Shown piece by piece: positions 1 through 10,100 of a stretch of 44,624 bases of DNA. Position numbers and translations under genes: made by a program. Source of the DNA: CAYNVS01 sp964400725 (lineage in GTDB: Bacteria > Myxococcota_A > SURF-8 > CAYNVS01); assembly GCA_964400725.1 (NCBI GenBank), contig CAYNVS010000025.1:1-44624 (forward strand), read 5' to 3'. How positions within the stretch are numbered: position 1 is the stretch's first letter; each line of letters opens with the position of its first letter. The notes under the pieces are model-generated. The model was not told where the DNA came from, ran no database searches, and saw nothing but the letters and a program-made list of their open reading frames with translations.

Positions 1-819
1 GGTCTCCTTGGCCGCGGACTCGCGCAGGGCGTCGATGAGTTCGTTGAAGGACGCGAAGCGGTCGGACGGCTTTTTTGCGAGCATTTTTTTTATAATCCGC
101 CAGACGGAATGCGGGTACTGCGGATTTAAGGCGTACAAATCGGGCGGCTCGTCGCTGATGTGCTTCATCACCAGCCCCATTATGGTGTCGGCGAAGAACG
201 GCACGTTGCCGCTTAAAAGCTCGTAAAAAGTAACGCCCAGCGAATACATATCCGATCTGAAGTCGGCCTTTTCCCCTTTTACCGCCTCCGGGCTTATGTA
301 GTTGGGCGTTCCCATCGCGATGCCGGTGTGCGTGAGCTGAGGATCGCCTTCCGCCATTTTCGCGAGGCCGAAATCGACGAGCTTGGCCCCGGCCTCGTTT
401 TCAATCATCACGTTGCCGGGCTTAACGTCGCGGTGAAGAACTTTTTTTTCCGAGGCTTCCTGCAGCGCTCCCGAAATTTGCGTAATTATTTCGAGCATCT
501 GGCCGCCCGTAACGCGCATCCGCTTGCTTATAACGTCGGCCAGAGAAATCCCTTCGAGGTATTCCATCGCGTAGAAAGGCGCGTCGTCGTCGTCGCGCCC
601 TACGTAATAAACCCTCGCAATGTTTGGATGTTTCAGCTGCGCCGCCGCCATCGCCTCGCGCTCGAAACGAATTACGCTTTCTTTGTCCTGCACGATTTTA
701 TTCGACAGCAGCTTAATCGCGACCTTCATGTTCAGCCGCTCGTCGAGCCCCTCGTAAACCATCCCCATCGCCCCTTCTCCGAGCGGACGCACAATTTTAT
801 AATGGGCGACTCTTTCCAA
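1..819 (-). CDS. Ser/Thr protein kinase (3' part cut by window edge)
   Basis: Reverse-strand frame open to the left edge, 273 codons seen. It is a Hanks-type Ser/Thr kinase domain with all catalytic elements: glycine loop GEGAMGMVYEG, catalytic Lys in VAIK, catalytic loop HRDVKPGN, DFG as VDFGLAK, then GTPNYISPE and the SDMYSLGV helix. It should phosphorylate proteins in the cytoplasm; family members often carry a membrane segment and sensor domain after the kinase, which would lie outside the window. There is no ATG upstream of the glycine loop. I chose TTG at 819 because it lies a few residues before the first kinase strand, as is usual. The frame stays open to an in-frame TGA at 901-903, so a non-ATG start further upstream is possible. 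A promoter at 985-1012 would leave a leader of about 160 bases. The kinase call is certain, the start is not. Confidence 0.9.
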   Translation of the reverse strand, partial: MERVAHYKIVRPLGEGAMGMVYEGLDERLNMKVAIKLLSNKIVQDKESVIRFEREAMAAAQLKHPNIARVYYVGRDDDDAPFYAMEYLEGISLADVISKRMRVTGGQMLEIITQISGALQEASEKKVLHRDVKPGNVMIENEAGAKLVDFGLAKMAEGDPQLTHTGIAMGTPNYISPEAVKGEKADFRSDMYSLGVTFYELLSGNVPFFADTIMGLVMKHISDEPPDLYALNPQYPHSVWRIIKKMLAKKPSDRFASFNELIDALRESAAKET

Positions 820-903
820 ATTTTTCCAGCCTTGTTCGTTTCGCGGCTTTGGATCCTTCGCTTTTATTTTGCGAAATCCGCCTTCAAACCGCTTTTTTTT
901 TCA

Positions 904-1170
904 AAAAACTACCCTGTAACTTTGCGAATATTTACTATATTGCAGCGATCCGCGAAACGAGACGTCTATTGCCAATCGGTTTTCATTTTATAACATACGG
1001 CGTTTTTGTCAACGCGCCGCAAGAAAAAAATGGATATAATCAATCGTTATTCACTTTCGGAACAATCAGTTTCTCACAATGATACATCGCGCCGAACGCA
1101 GGGCGCGCGCCGCCTCGTTTAAAGCGGTTTTTATTTTTTACGTTAATTTATTTTTTCTTTTAAAAAAGTT
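904..1170. other. Intergenic region between divergent kinase and EF-G-like genes
   Basis: No gene is convincing here. It holds the kinase promoter and an AT-rich approach to the EF-G promoter. A weak stem (CCGC/GCGG) followed by a T-rich run near 1110-1137 looks like a plus-strand terminator, but no plus-strand gene precedes it. Confidence 0.5.
985..1012 (-). promoter_or_regulatory. sigma-70-type promoter for the left-edge kinase
   Basis: Reverse strand TTGACA (1007-1012), 16-base spacer, TAAAAT (985-990). It faces the kinase gene ending at the left edge. The -35 is perfect and the -10 matches 5 of 6. Confidence 0.55.
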
Positions 1171-1199
1171 TTGACTCAAACGGACGTTTTGAATATATT
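1171..1199 (+). promoter_or_regulatory. sigma-70 promoter of the EF-G-like gene
   Basis: TTGACT (1171-1176), 17-base spacer, TATATT (1194-1199). Each box matches 5 of 6 consensus bases at ideal spacing. Transcription should start near 1206, giving a leader of about 55 bases that ends in a strong ribosome site, AAGGAG (1250-1255), six bases before the ATG. Confidence 0.75.
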
Positions 1200-1261
1200 C
1201 GACTGTCCTTGTACTAACAAAGTACCGGAAGAATTCAAAACGACTCTTTAAGGAGCAAGAC

Positions 1262-3370
1262 ATGAGCAAAAAGTTTGAAATCGGCAAAAAACGCGTGGTC
1301 GGATTTATCGGGCACGGCTCGTCGGGCAAAACCAGCATCGGCGACGCCATACTTTATATAACCGGAAACAGCGACCGCCTCGGCAAAATAGACGACGGCA
1401 CCAGCGTTCTGGATTACGAGACCGAGGAACACGAAATCAAACATACAATAATTCCGGGCTTTTACGATTTCGTTTGGAACGACAACCTTATACAAATCAT
1501 CGACCTTCCGGGTTACTCCGACCTCGTTCACGAGGCGAAGAACGGCCTTCAGGCGGTCGGCGGCGCGGTTTTGGTCGTTCACGCGGTTGACGGCGTAAGA
1601 GTTCAAACCGAACAGGTCATCGGCTTCGCCCGCGAGCAGAACGTCCCGATGATAGCGTTTGTAAACGCGCTTGACAAAGAGCACGCCGATTTTAATAAAA
1701 TTTTAAAAGAAATGGCCGAAGCCGGACTCAAGCCGCTGCCCATGTTCGTTCCCATCGGCAAGGAAGCCGGTCTCAAGGGCGTCGTGGACGTTATGAACGG
1801 CAAAGCCTACTACTACGACATGGACGGAAGCGGCAAAGTCAAGAGCGAAGGCGCGGTTCCGGCCGATATGGCCGACGAAGTCGCCTCCCTCAAGGAAAGC
1901 GCGTCCGAGACGCTGGTGGAGGCCGTCGACGAAATAATGGAAAAATACCTCGACGGCCAAGCGGTAAGCGAGGAAGAGCTTAAAAAATGCCTGCGCGAAG
2001 GCGTCCGCAAAGGGACTTTCACGCCGGTTTACTGCGGCGCCGCGCTGCACAACGTCGGAATACGCCAGCTGTTCGACGGCGTGGTCAACTGCCTCCCCTC
2101 CCCCGACGAGGAGCACGCCCGCAAAGCGATTAATCCCTCATCGGGCGAGGAAATTATGGTCGAAATGGCCGGATGCGACGGACTGCCGCTCAAGGCCATC
2201 GTCTTCAAAACGCTGACCGACCCGTACACCGGCAGAATCAGCATTTTCAGAGTTTTTCACGGTAAAATCGCGAGCGACGACACCGTGAACGTCTTCGGAA
2301 AAGACGGCAAGCAGACGAAGGAGCGCTTTGGCAAACTGGCTAAAATACGCGGCAAAAAGCAGGAGTCGTTCGACGAGATTTACGCGGGCGAAATCGGCTG
2401 CGTGGCCAAGCTGAAGGAAACGATGTCGGGCGATACGCTGGCCGCCGGCGCGCCTCTGCTGTTCGACGTTCCCGCCCCGATTACGCCCAACTTCTCCGTC
2501 GCGGTTTACCCCAAAGCCAAGGGAGACGAAGAGAAGATCGGCTTGGGCTTGGCGAAGATGCTCGAAGAGGACAACGGCCTCGTAACAAAGCGCGAACCTC
2601 AGACCAAAGAGCTTTTGCTTTACGGCATGGGGCAGCAGCACCTCGACATAACTTTCCACCGCATCAAGCGGCTTTACAACGTCGAAGTCCAGAGCAAAAT
2701 ACCTCTAATTCCCTACCGCGAAACGATTAAGAAATCGGTTAAGAACGTGGAAGGAAAACATAAGAAACAATCCGGCGGACGCGGCCAGTTCGGCGTGTGC
2801 GTAATAAATATGTATCCCAACCCGCGCGAGGCCGGGTTCGAGTTCCTCGACATGATCGTCGGCGGCGCCATTCCCAATCAGTTCATACCGGCGGTCGAAA
2901 AAGGCATCCGCGAGGCGATGGAATGCGGCCCGCTGTCCGGCAGTCCGGTTCAGGACATAAAAATAGAGCTCATCGACGGTAAATACCATCCGGTTGACAG
3001 CTCCGAGTATTCCTTCAAAGTGGCCGGAAGCCTCGCTTTCAAAGAGGCGTTCGACCGCTGCGAGCCCGCCCTGCTGGAGCCGGTAATGAAGATTGAAGTC
3101 CTCGTTCCCGAAGAGAACATGGGCGACATCATCGGCGATTTGAACGGACGCCGAGGCCGCGTCCTGGGCATGGAAGCCAAAGGAAGATACCAGTGCATCA
3201 CCGCAGAAGTTCCGCTCTCCGAAATTCGCTCCTACGGCCCGACGCTGAAGAGCATCACCGGCGACAGAGGCAGCTACGCTCTGACCTTCGATCATTACGA
3301 CGAAGTGCCGTCGCACATGGTAGAGAAAATCATCGCGGAACTGAAAAAGATGAAGGAAGAAGCGTCGTGA
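1262..3370 (+). CDS. Elongation factor G-like translational GTPase (EF-G paralogue)
   Basis: 702 residues, EF-G length. Domains in order: GTPase (about 1-280), beta-barrel domain II, domain III, domain IV with GGRGQFGV and the PVDSSEYSFKVAG segment, and domain V. G1 is GHGSSGKTS (17-25). The G3 motif is DLPGYSD (81-87), with Tyr where canonical EF-G has the His needed for GTP hydrolysis. G4 is NALD (135-138), lacking the Lys of NKxD. Switch I is short and lacks the RGITI block. These changes mark the EF-G-2/FusA2-like group rather than the housekeeping factor; the canonical fusA is normally beside rpsG, rpsL and tufA, which are absent here. Its role is unknown; it probably binds ribosomes with slow or no GTPase activity. 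It has its own promoter and a terminator at 3448-3478, so it is monocistronic. Confidence 0.93.
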   Translation: MSKKFEIGKKRVVGFIGHGSSGKTSIGDAILYITGNSDRLGKIDDGTSVLDYETEEHEIKHTIIPGFYDFVWNDNLIQIIDLPGYSDLVHEAKNGLQAVGGAVLVVHAVDGVRVQTEQVIGFAREQNVPMIAFVNALDKEHADFNKILKEMAEAGLKPLPMFVPIGKEAGLKGVVDVMNGKAYYYDMDGSGKVKSEGAVPADMADEVASLKESASETLVEAVDEIMEKYLDGQAVSEEELKKCLREGVRKGTFTPVYCGAALHNVGIRQLFDGVVNCLPSPDEEHARKAINPSSGEEIMVEMAGCDGLPLKAIVFKTLTDPYTGRISIFRVFHGKIASDDTVNVFGKDGKQTKERFGKLAKIRGKKQESFDEIYAGEIGCVAKLKETMSGDTLAAGAPLLFDVPAPITPNFSVAVYPKAKGDEEKIGLGLAKMLEEDNGLVTKREPQTKELLLYGMGQQHLDITFHRIKRLYNVEVQSKIPLIPYRETIKKSVKNVEGKHKKQSGGRGQFGVCVINMYPNPREAGFEFLDMIVGGAIPNQFIPAVEKGIREAMECGPLSGSPVQDIKIELIDGKYHPVDSSEYSFKVAGSLAFKEAFDRCEPALLEPVMKIEVLVPEENMGDIIGDLNGRRGRVLGMEAKGRYQCITAEVPLSEIRSYGPTLKSITGDRGSYALTFDHYDEVPSHMVEKIIAELKKMKEEAS

Positions 3371-3447
3371 TTTAACCCATGACCGCATACCGTAAAACCG
3401 GCGCGACCAACGCGGGGTTCTGCGGACTGGCGAAGAAAAAGAAACAG

Positions 3448-3478
3448 ACCGGCCCGATGTATTCGGGTCGGTTTTTTT
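3448..3478 (+). terminator. Rho-independent terminator after the EF-G-like gene
   Basis: Stem ACCGGCCCGA / TTCGGGTCGGT around a short TGTA loop, followed by seven T. The stem has one mismatch. It lies 78 bases after the EF-G-like stop codon. Confidence 0.85.
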
Positions 3479-3891
3479 GCATTAATGCGGGCGCTTTTCA
3501 TAAGGTTGCGCGGATATTATTTGCAGCAATCGCCGCGGTTATATCGTTCATTTATGCGGGCTGCGACGCGCCGTTTAAGCAAACTTCCGAACCGCCGAAA
3601 AAGAAGATTGAAACGCCGAAAACGCCCGAAGAAGCCGAAGCGGCCGCGCAGCTGGAGAAGACCGATATAGCCGAATGTCTTTCGTTTTACGACGCCCCTT
3701 TGGAGCCCGGCGATTACGCCACCGCGGAAGTCTTCATAAGCGCGGACGGCTCCGTTTTATCGGCCAAAATCAAATCGCTTTCCCGCCCGAATAAACGGTT
3801 CGAGAACTGTCTCATCAAAACGATGCGCTTTCAGAAGGTCAAGCCGACGGGAAAAATTATGAATATAATCGTCGGCATTCCGCTGAAATAA
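3457..3891 (+). CDS. Small lipoprotein with AgmX/PglI (TonB-like) C-terminal domain
   Basis: 144 residues from ATG 3457. A hydrophobic signal ends in the lipobox YAGC (Cys about residue 36), then a Lys/Glu/Pro-rich linker and a C-terminal domain. The last 75 residues have the pattern of the AgmX/PglI C-terminal domain of myxobacterial motility and energy-transduction proteins: an early Cys (AECLSFYD), a beta strand with SADGSVLSAKI, a second Cys (ENCLIKTMRFQKV) and a final strand. The start is awkward. ATG 3457 lies in the loop of the EF-G terminator with no good ribosome site, and no ATG, GTG or TTG follows in frame before the signal; ATT 3481 is the only later candidate. The gene points toward the giant TPR gene 240 bases downstream. 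A link to envelope machinery is inference. Confidence 0.7.
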   Translation: MYSGRFFCINAGAFHKVARILFAAIAAVISFIYAGCDAPFKQTSEPPKKKIETPKTPEEAEAAAQLEKTDIAECLSFYDAPLEPGDYATAEVFISADGSVLSAKIKSLSRPNKRFENCLIKTMRFQKVKPTGKIMNIIVGIPLK

Positions 3892-4029
3892 TTAAACGTT
3901 TCAAGCCGTTTGCCGGGGCTTAAAAAATGGACGCCGCGATTCGGCTCGGCGTTTGTTTTAAGTTTTTCCGCTCCTTTTGCGAGGTTAAAAAGAAGGCGTA
4001 AATTTAACTTAATTTCAGGCATAAATTCG

Positions 4030-4062
4030 TTGACTTTTATCCCGTCGGTGATAGGGTATTAC
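4030..4062 (+). promoter_or_regulatory. Possible promoter of the giant TPR gene
   Basis: TTGACT at 4030-4035, then GGGTAT or TATTAC at 4054-4062. Spacing is 18 to 21 bases and the -10 is poor. It is the only candidate in the 240-base gap, which otherwise holds nothing I recognise. Confidence 0.3.
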
Positions 4063-4131
4063 AAGTTTATATTTTTGCAGTAAACCCGTAAAAAGAAGAG
4101 TTGGCATTTTCCAAAATTAGAGGCTTTAAAG

Positions 4132-7100
4132 ATGGATAAACAAATCAAGAATTACCTGAAAATTCTGGAAACAACCCCCGAAAACGTCCCGGCGTTCAAA
4201 GCCCTTGAAAAGATTTTCAAGGAAAAAGAAAACTGGATAGATCTCGTTTCGCTTTACGAAAAAAGAGCCGAGGCCGTAACCAGCCACGTGGACGAACTCT
4301 TCATAAACGCGGCGACGATTTGCAAAGAAAAACTTGAAATGCCCGACGAAATGGAGCGCCTTCTTCTGCGCCTGCTTGAAAAGCAGCCCGCCAACGAGAA
4401 GGCCGGAGCCATGCTTGAGGCGTATTACGAAGAGTCGAAGCAGACGGCGAAAATCCGCAGGCTGCTGGAAGAGCGCTACAAAGTCGAGACGGAGCCGGAC
4501 CGCAAGTGCAAGGCGGCGGTAAAGCTGTCGTCGCTGGCCAAAGCCGAAGGAGACGACGCGGCGGCTTTATCGTTCGCGCTTGAGGCGCTGGAACACAAAG
4601 AGAACGATCCCGAAGCTCTGTCGGCGCTGCGCCAAATAAGGCTGGACATGCGCGATTTCGACGCCGCTCTGTCGGTGATGGAAAAGGAAATCGGGCTGTG
4701 CGGCGCGGGCGAGAACGCGATTAAAATAATTTCCGACACCGCCAAGGCTCTCTCGGAAGACCCGTTCGAGCTTGAGCGCGCCAAGGAGCTTTACGGCCGA
4801 GTGAAAGAGATGACGAACGGCAAGAAAAAAGTCGCCGCCATCGACGCCGAGATAAAGAAGCTCGACGAAATAAAAGACAATTACGCGCAAATCGTATCTC
4901 AGCTATTGGAAGAGGCGCTGAACAGGCAGAACAAAAGCGAGGCCGCCGAGGCTTTTTTAAAGGCCGCGGCGTACACCTACCTTTACAACCCGAAAGACGA
5001 GCAGACGATTACCGATTCGCTTTCCAAGGCGCTGCTTTTGTCGCCGACGAACATCCGCGCCATAAATTTGGCCGAACGCTTTTTTACCGAGAAAAAGGAC
5101 GACCAAAAGCTGCTGGCCTTTTACAAATCCGTGGCCGAGAAAGCGATTGACGGCAAGCTGAAGGCTTACTGTCTGGCCAAAGCCGGACATATTTTGAAAA
5201 CTCTCGGCGAGGAGCAGACCGCGACCGATTTGTTCCTCGAAGCGTTCGAGTCCGACCCGACGCTGGACGAGCCGTTCGCGGCCGTCTGCGAGATTCTCCG
5301 CGCTAAGGAAGCCTACTCCGAGCTTGCGCGCAAATACGAGAAGCGCGTCGAGCTCGCGCCGGACAAAGCCTTTAAAGTCCGGAACCTCGTGGGGCTGGCG
5401 AAACTGATGCGCGACAACCTGCGCTCTCCGCTTACCGCGCAGGATTTCTTCGCCGAGGCGTTCGAGCTGGATCCCGGCTGCATAGAGGCGGGCGCGGCGC
5501 TGGTCGATTCGTTCGTCGCTGACGAGCGCTTCGACGACGCGGCTCCGGTTTTGAAAAACCTAGTAGAAAACGAAAAGGACGAAGCGAAACGCGCGCAATA
5601 CGCGGCGACGCTTGCGGGCATTTACCTCGACAAACTCGCCGACGGACAGCTCGCCTTCGAGTACGCGCGCAAGTCGCTCGATTTGGCGCCTCAAAACGCG
5701 GAGACGGCGGAGCTGCTCTGCAAAGCCGCCGAATCGTGCGATAAATTCGAGGACGCGGTAGCTCTGCTTCGCGAGGCGACGGGAAAAATAGACAGGGACG
5801 ACAAAGCCCCCAGACGCGCTCTCATGCTTCTTGCGGCCACCGTTCTCGACCGCCAGCTTTCAAGCTACGACGAAGCCGAAAAAATGTATCTTCGCATCCT
5901 TGAGGAAAACGAAAGCGATTTGGAGTCGATGCGGCTGCTCGCGAGGCTTTACCAGAAGGACGAAAAATGGGAGCGCCTCGTCAACGTTTACGAGCAAATA
6001 GTGGAAGGCGCGGAAGACGACGAAGAGAAGCGCAGCCTATTGATGGAAGCGGCGCAGATCGTCGAAATAGAGCTGGGAGACAAGCGGCGCGCAAGCGGCC
6101 TTTACGCCCGCGCCCTCGACAAATTTCCGGAGGAAATCGAGGCTTACAAGAGGCTTGAGGAGCTTTATTTCGATTTGGGGGAATGGGAGAAGCTCGCCGA
6201 CGTAATACGCCGCGAGTTCGCGCACATCACAAGCATGAGCGAGAAGGTCAGCCTGTATTTCAAACTGGGCGACATTTGCGAGAAGAAGCTCGACAAGCTC
6301 GACGAAGCGGTGCTGTCGTACAGCGAGGCGCTGCGCATCGACGACAATCATTATCAGTCCATCGAGGCTTTGGAGCGGCTTTTAGCCACAAGCAAAGACA
6401 CCGACCTTATTTTTACGGCCTTGGAGCCCTATTACCTGCGCAAGCGCGAGTTCGGAAAACTGGACGACGGCTACAAGTCGCTTTTGGCCGCGGCCAAGGG
6501 CGCGCCGGAGAGAAGCGCGCTTTACAAGAAGCTCGCAACGCTCAACGCGGAATATCTTTACAAAATGGACGACGCCTACGGCTACCTCGAACAGGCGCTC
6601 TCCAACAATCCCGCCGACGTCGCGCTGCTTCCGCAGATGCGCAATTTGGCGAAGGAAATTAACGAGAGCCGGCGGCTGGTTAAGCTGCTGAGCGAGCAGT
6701 CCGGCCTGTTGGAGGACCCGGAAATCGTCGCGAAATATCTGCTCGTCGAGGCGCAGGTTTACATGGACGAGCTGAACGATCCGGAGAGCGCCGAGAAGTC
6801 GCTGCTTAAGGCGTACGCCAAGTCGCCGGTCAATCAGGAGGTTCTGCGCTCGGTGGTGGAATTCTACCGCTTCATCGAGAACTGGGAGAACTTCGCGCAG
6901 TACGCCGAGAAGGCGGTTCTTTTGCAGACGGACGCCGCCGAGAGAACGAAGCTGTCGCTCGAAATGGCGGTCTGCTACCGCAGCCGTCTCAACAAGCTGG
7001 ACGCCGCTATACTAATACTCGAAACGCTGCTTACAAGCGACGTTTCCATTGCGGAGGCGCGGGTCATGCTGCGCCGCTTCTACCGCGAGGCGGAAAATTT

Positions 7101-10100
7101 CGACAAGCTGACCGCTCATTTGAAGCGCGAGCTTGAAATAGTAAAGTCCGACGACGAAATAATCGACGTCAAACTGGAGCTGGCGCAGATTTACAACGAC
7201 GTTTACGGCGACGCGAAGACGGCGTGCGCCACCTACGGCGAAGTCGTCGCGCTCAATTCGCGTCAGGAGACCGCCATTTTAGGCTTGGAAAGAATGCTCT
7301 CCGTCGCGGAGGCGAAGCACGAGGCGGCCGGATACCTCGCGCCCATTTACGAGCGCCACGGCGAGTTCGAGAAGCTCGTTACCGCGCTCTCCGTTCTTTT
7401 CGAGACCGACGAGTCGGGCGACAAGAAGCGCGAATACGCCGAGAAACTTTCAAACATCTCGCTCATCGAGCTCAACCGCAAGAACGACGCCTTCCAGTGG
7501 ATTTTGAAGGCTTACCTTTATTCTCCCGCGGTGGAACCCGGAAGCAACATGGAAACGCTCTCCGTGGATACCGGCGACTTCGAGAGCTACCTTGCGACGC
7601 TGGACGAAAAGAAGAAGATCGTTGACGACCGCAAGAAGCTGGAAACGATAGTCCTCAAGCAGTCGCAGATCGCCTACGAAGAGCTGCGCGAGTTTGAGCG
7701 CGCGATTGGATATTTGAAAGATTTCCTCGACGCGGACGACGCGAGCGTACCGGTTATGGAAGCCGCCGAGCGCGTTTACGAGCGCCAAGAGAACTACGAG
7801 GCGCTTTACAAGTTGTGGGAACGCAAGGTCGGCAAGCTGGAAGAGCGCAGCGCAAGGCGCGAGCTCAAACTGCGCATGGCGTCGCTGCTGCGCACGCAGC
7901 TGAACGATTTGCCCGCGGCGCGCCAAATCCTTGAAGATTTGCTCAAAGAGCGCGACAACGACGTGGAAGTGATAGAGCGGCTCGAAATAGTCCTTTCGGG
8001 CCTCGGCGATTTCAGAGCCCTGCTGGAGCTTTACCGCCACAAGATGGGCTTGATTAAGGAAGATTCCGAGACGGTTCCGCTGCGGATTAAAATCGGCGAG
8101 CTGCACGAGGATAAACTCGGAGAGCCGGAAGAGGCGCAGAAGGTTTACATCGGCGTCATCCGCAACTATTACGAGTCGGAACTGGCGCAGAAGCTCGTTG
8201 ACAGGCTGCTCGGCCAAGAGAACATGCAGCTTGCCGTCGCCGACGAGATAGAGCTGAAGCTGACGAAGGACAAAAACTGGGAAAAGCTCGTTTTGGTGCA
8301 CGAGATACAGCTTAAGCACAACAAGGACAAAGACGCCAAGCAGAAACTTTTAAGCAAACTTTCGGCGATTTACCAAGAGAAACTGAAGGATCCGGTCAAG
8401 GCGTTCGAGGGGTTCGCCCGCGTTTTCGTGGAAGACCCGTTCAACGACGGGGCGCTGTTCGAGATTGAAAAGCTCGCCAGCGAGCTCGCCTACTGGAAGG
8501 AACTCGCCGCGGTGTACGACCAAGCCGCCGACAGAACGGGCGACGCCCGCGAACGCGCCCGCGACCTGCTTTTAAAGGCCGCCCAGCTTTACGAGGAAAT
8601 TCTCGCGCTTCAGGACGAAGCGATTAAGACCTACCGCAAGGCGCTTAACCACGATCCGGTCAATATGACGGCTATTAAGTCGCTTGAGGCGTTGTGCCGC
8701 AAGGCGGAGCTGTGGAGCGAGCTGGTGGACATTTACAAGCAGCGCGTCAATTTGGCCGCCGACAACGCGGAAAAAATCGAGCTGTACTGGTACATCTGCG
8801 ACATTTACGAGAACCCGAACCAGTTGAACGATAAAATCGCATCCATACCTTACTTTGAGGCGCTGTTCGAGCTGGACGAGACTAGCCAAAAGGTTCAGAC
8901 TACGCTTTGCGAGCTGTACGACCAGACCGAAAACTGGGAGAAGAAGGCCGCCGTATTCGAGAAGCAGATAAAGCTCGCAAGCGACATCGACGCGAAGGTC
9001 GAGAAGATGATGGAGCTGGCGCGTCTGTTCGAGAATAAATTGCAGCGCTATCCGTCGGCGATTGAATGGTTCAAGTCGGTCATCGGCCTTGACGAAACGC
9101 ACGAAGAGGCGTTCAAGGCCTTGGAAACTTATCTCGCTCTCGACGAGTACCAGAAGGATTTGGCCTACTTCATGGCCCCGCTCTACCTGCACAAAGAGCT
9201 GTGGCCCGACTACATTAAAACGTTGGAATATCAGGTCAACTTCGCCGAGGAAAACGAAGTCAAAGGGAATCTGCTCGTTACTATTTCGGGCGTTTACGAG
9301 AAGCGGCTGGAAGACCAGCGCAGCGCGTTCGACGCCTATTCGCGCGCTTTGCGCCGCATGCCCGGCAGCGAGTTCATTCAGGACGAACTGCTGCGGCTGG
9401 CGATAGCGCTGGTCCGCTTCGACGATCTCGCCGCGCTTTACGAAGAGCTTATCGGCAAGAGCGAAGGAGAGGAAGAGAGCGAAGCCCGCAACGAGCTGCT
9501 CATCGCGCTTTACCTGCGCGCCGCCGCGCTCTACGAAGAGTACATCAAGGACAACGACAAGGCGACCGCCAAACTGCAGGCTCTCATTAAAATCGACCCG
9601 AAGCGCCGCGAAGCCCTCAACAGGCAGGAGCGCATTTACAACGTCGGCCACAAGTGGTACGAGCTTATCGAGACGTTAAGGCTCAAGCTCGCCATCTCTA
9701 CCGGTCTGGACGAAACGAAAGACCTAAACTTCCGCATCGCGAACATTTACGAGGAAGAGCTGTCGCGCAACGACATGGCTATAGCCACTTACCGCGAGAT
9801 GCTGGCGCTGGACGAGCGCGACCGCGACATACTGCACTCCTTGGCTCGCCTGTGCCGCACCGAGCAGATGTGGAGCGATTTAATCGGCGTCTTCGAGCAC
9901 GAATTGCGCATCTTGAGCCCGGAAGAGCATCCGTGGGGCATCAAGGCGCAGATGGCGCAGATAAAATGGCAGAAGCTCGGCCTCATCGACGAGGCGCAGG
10001 AGCTGCTGAAAGAGATTACCACCTACGCGCCCGACCATATCGAAGCGAGAGATTTGTTGGAGCTTATGCTCGCAGCCGAAGATTGCGAGCTGGGAGCGTC

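Noticed and set aside
880..910. Frameshift in the kinase 5' end at the poly-A/T runs
   Set aside because: The upstream frames show no kinase-like or other plausible N-terminal sequence, so a non-ATG start is simpler.
328..993. 221-codon plus-strand frame opposite the left-edge kinase
   Set aside because: The reverse strand carries every kinase motif; the plus frame is its shadow.
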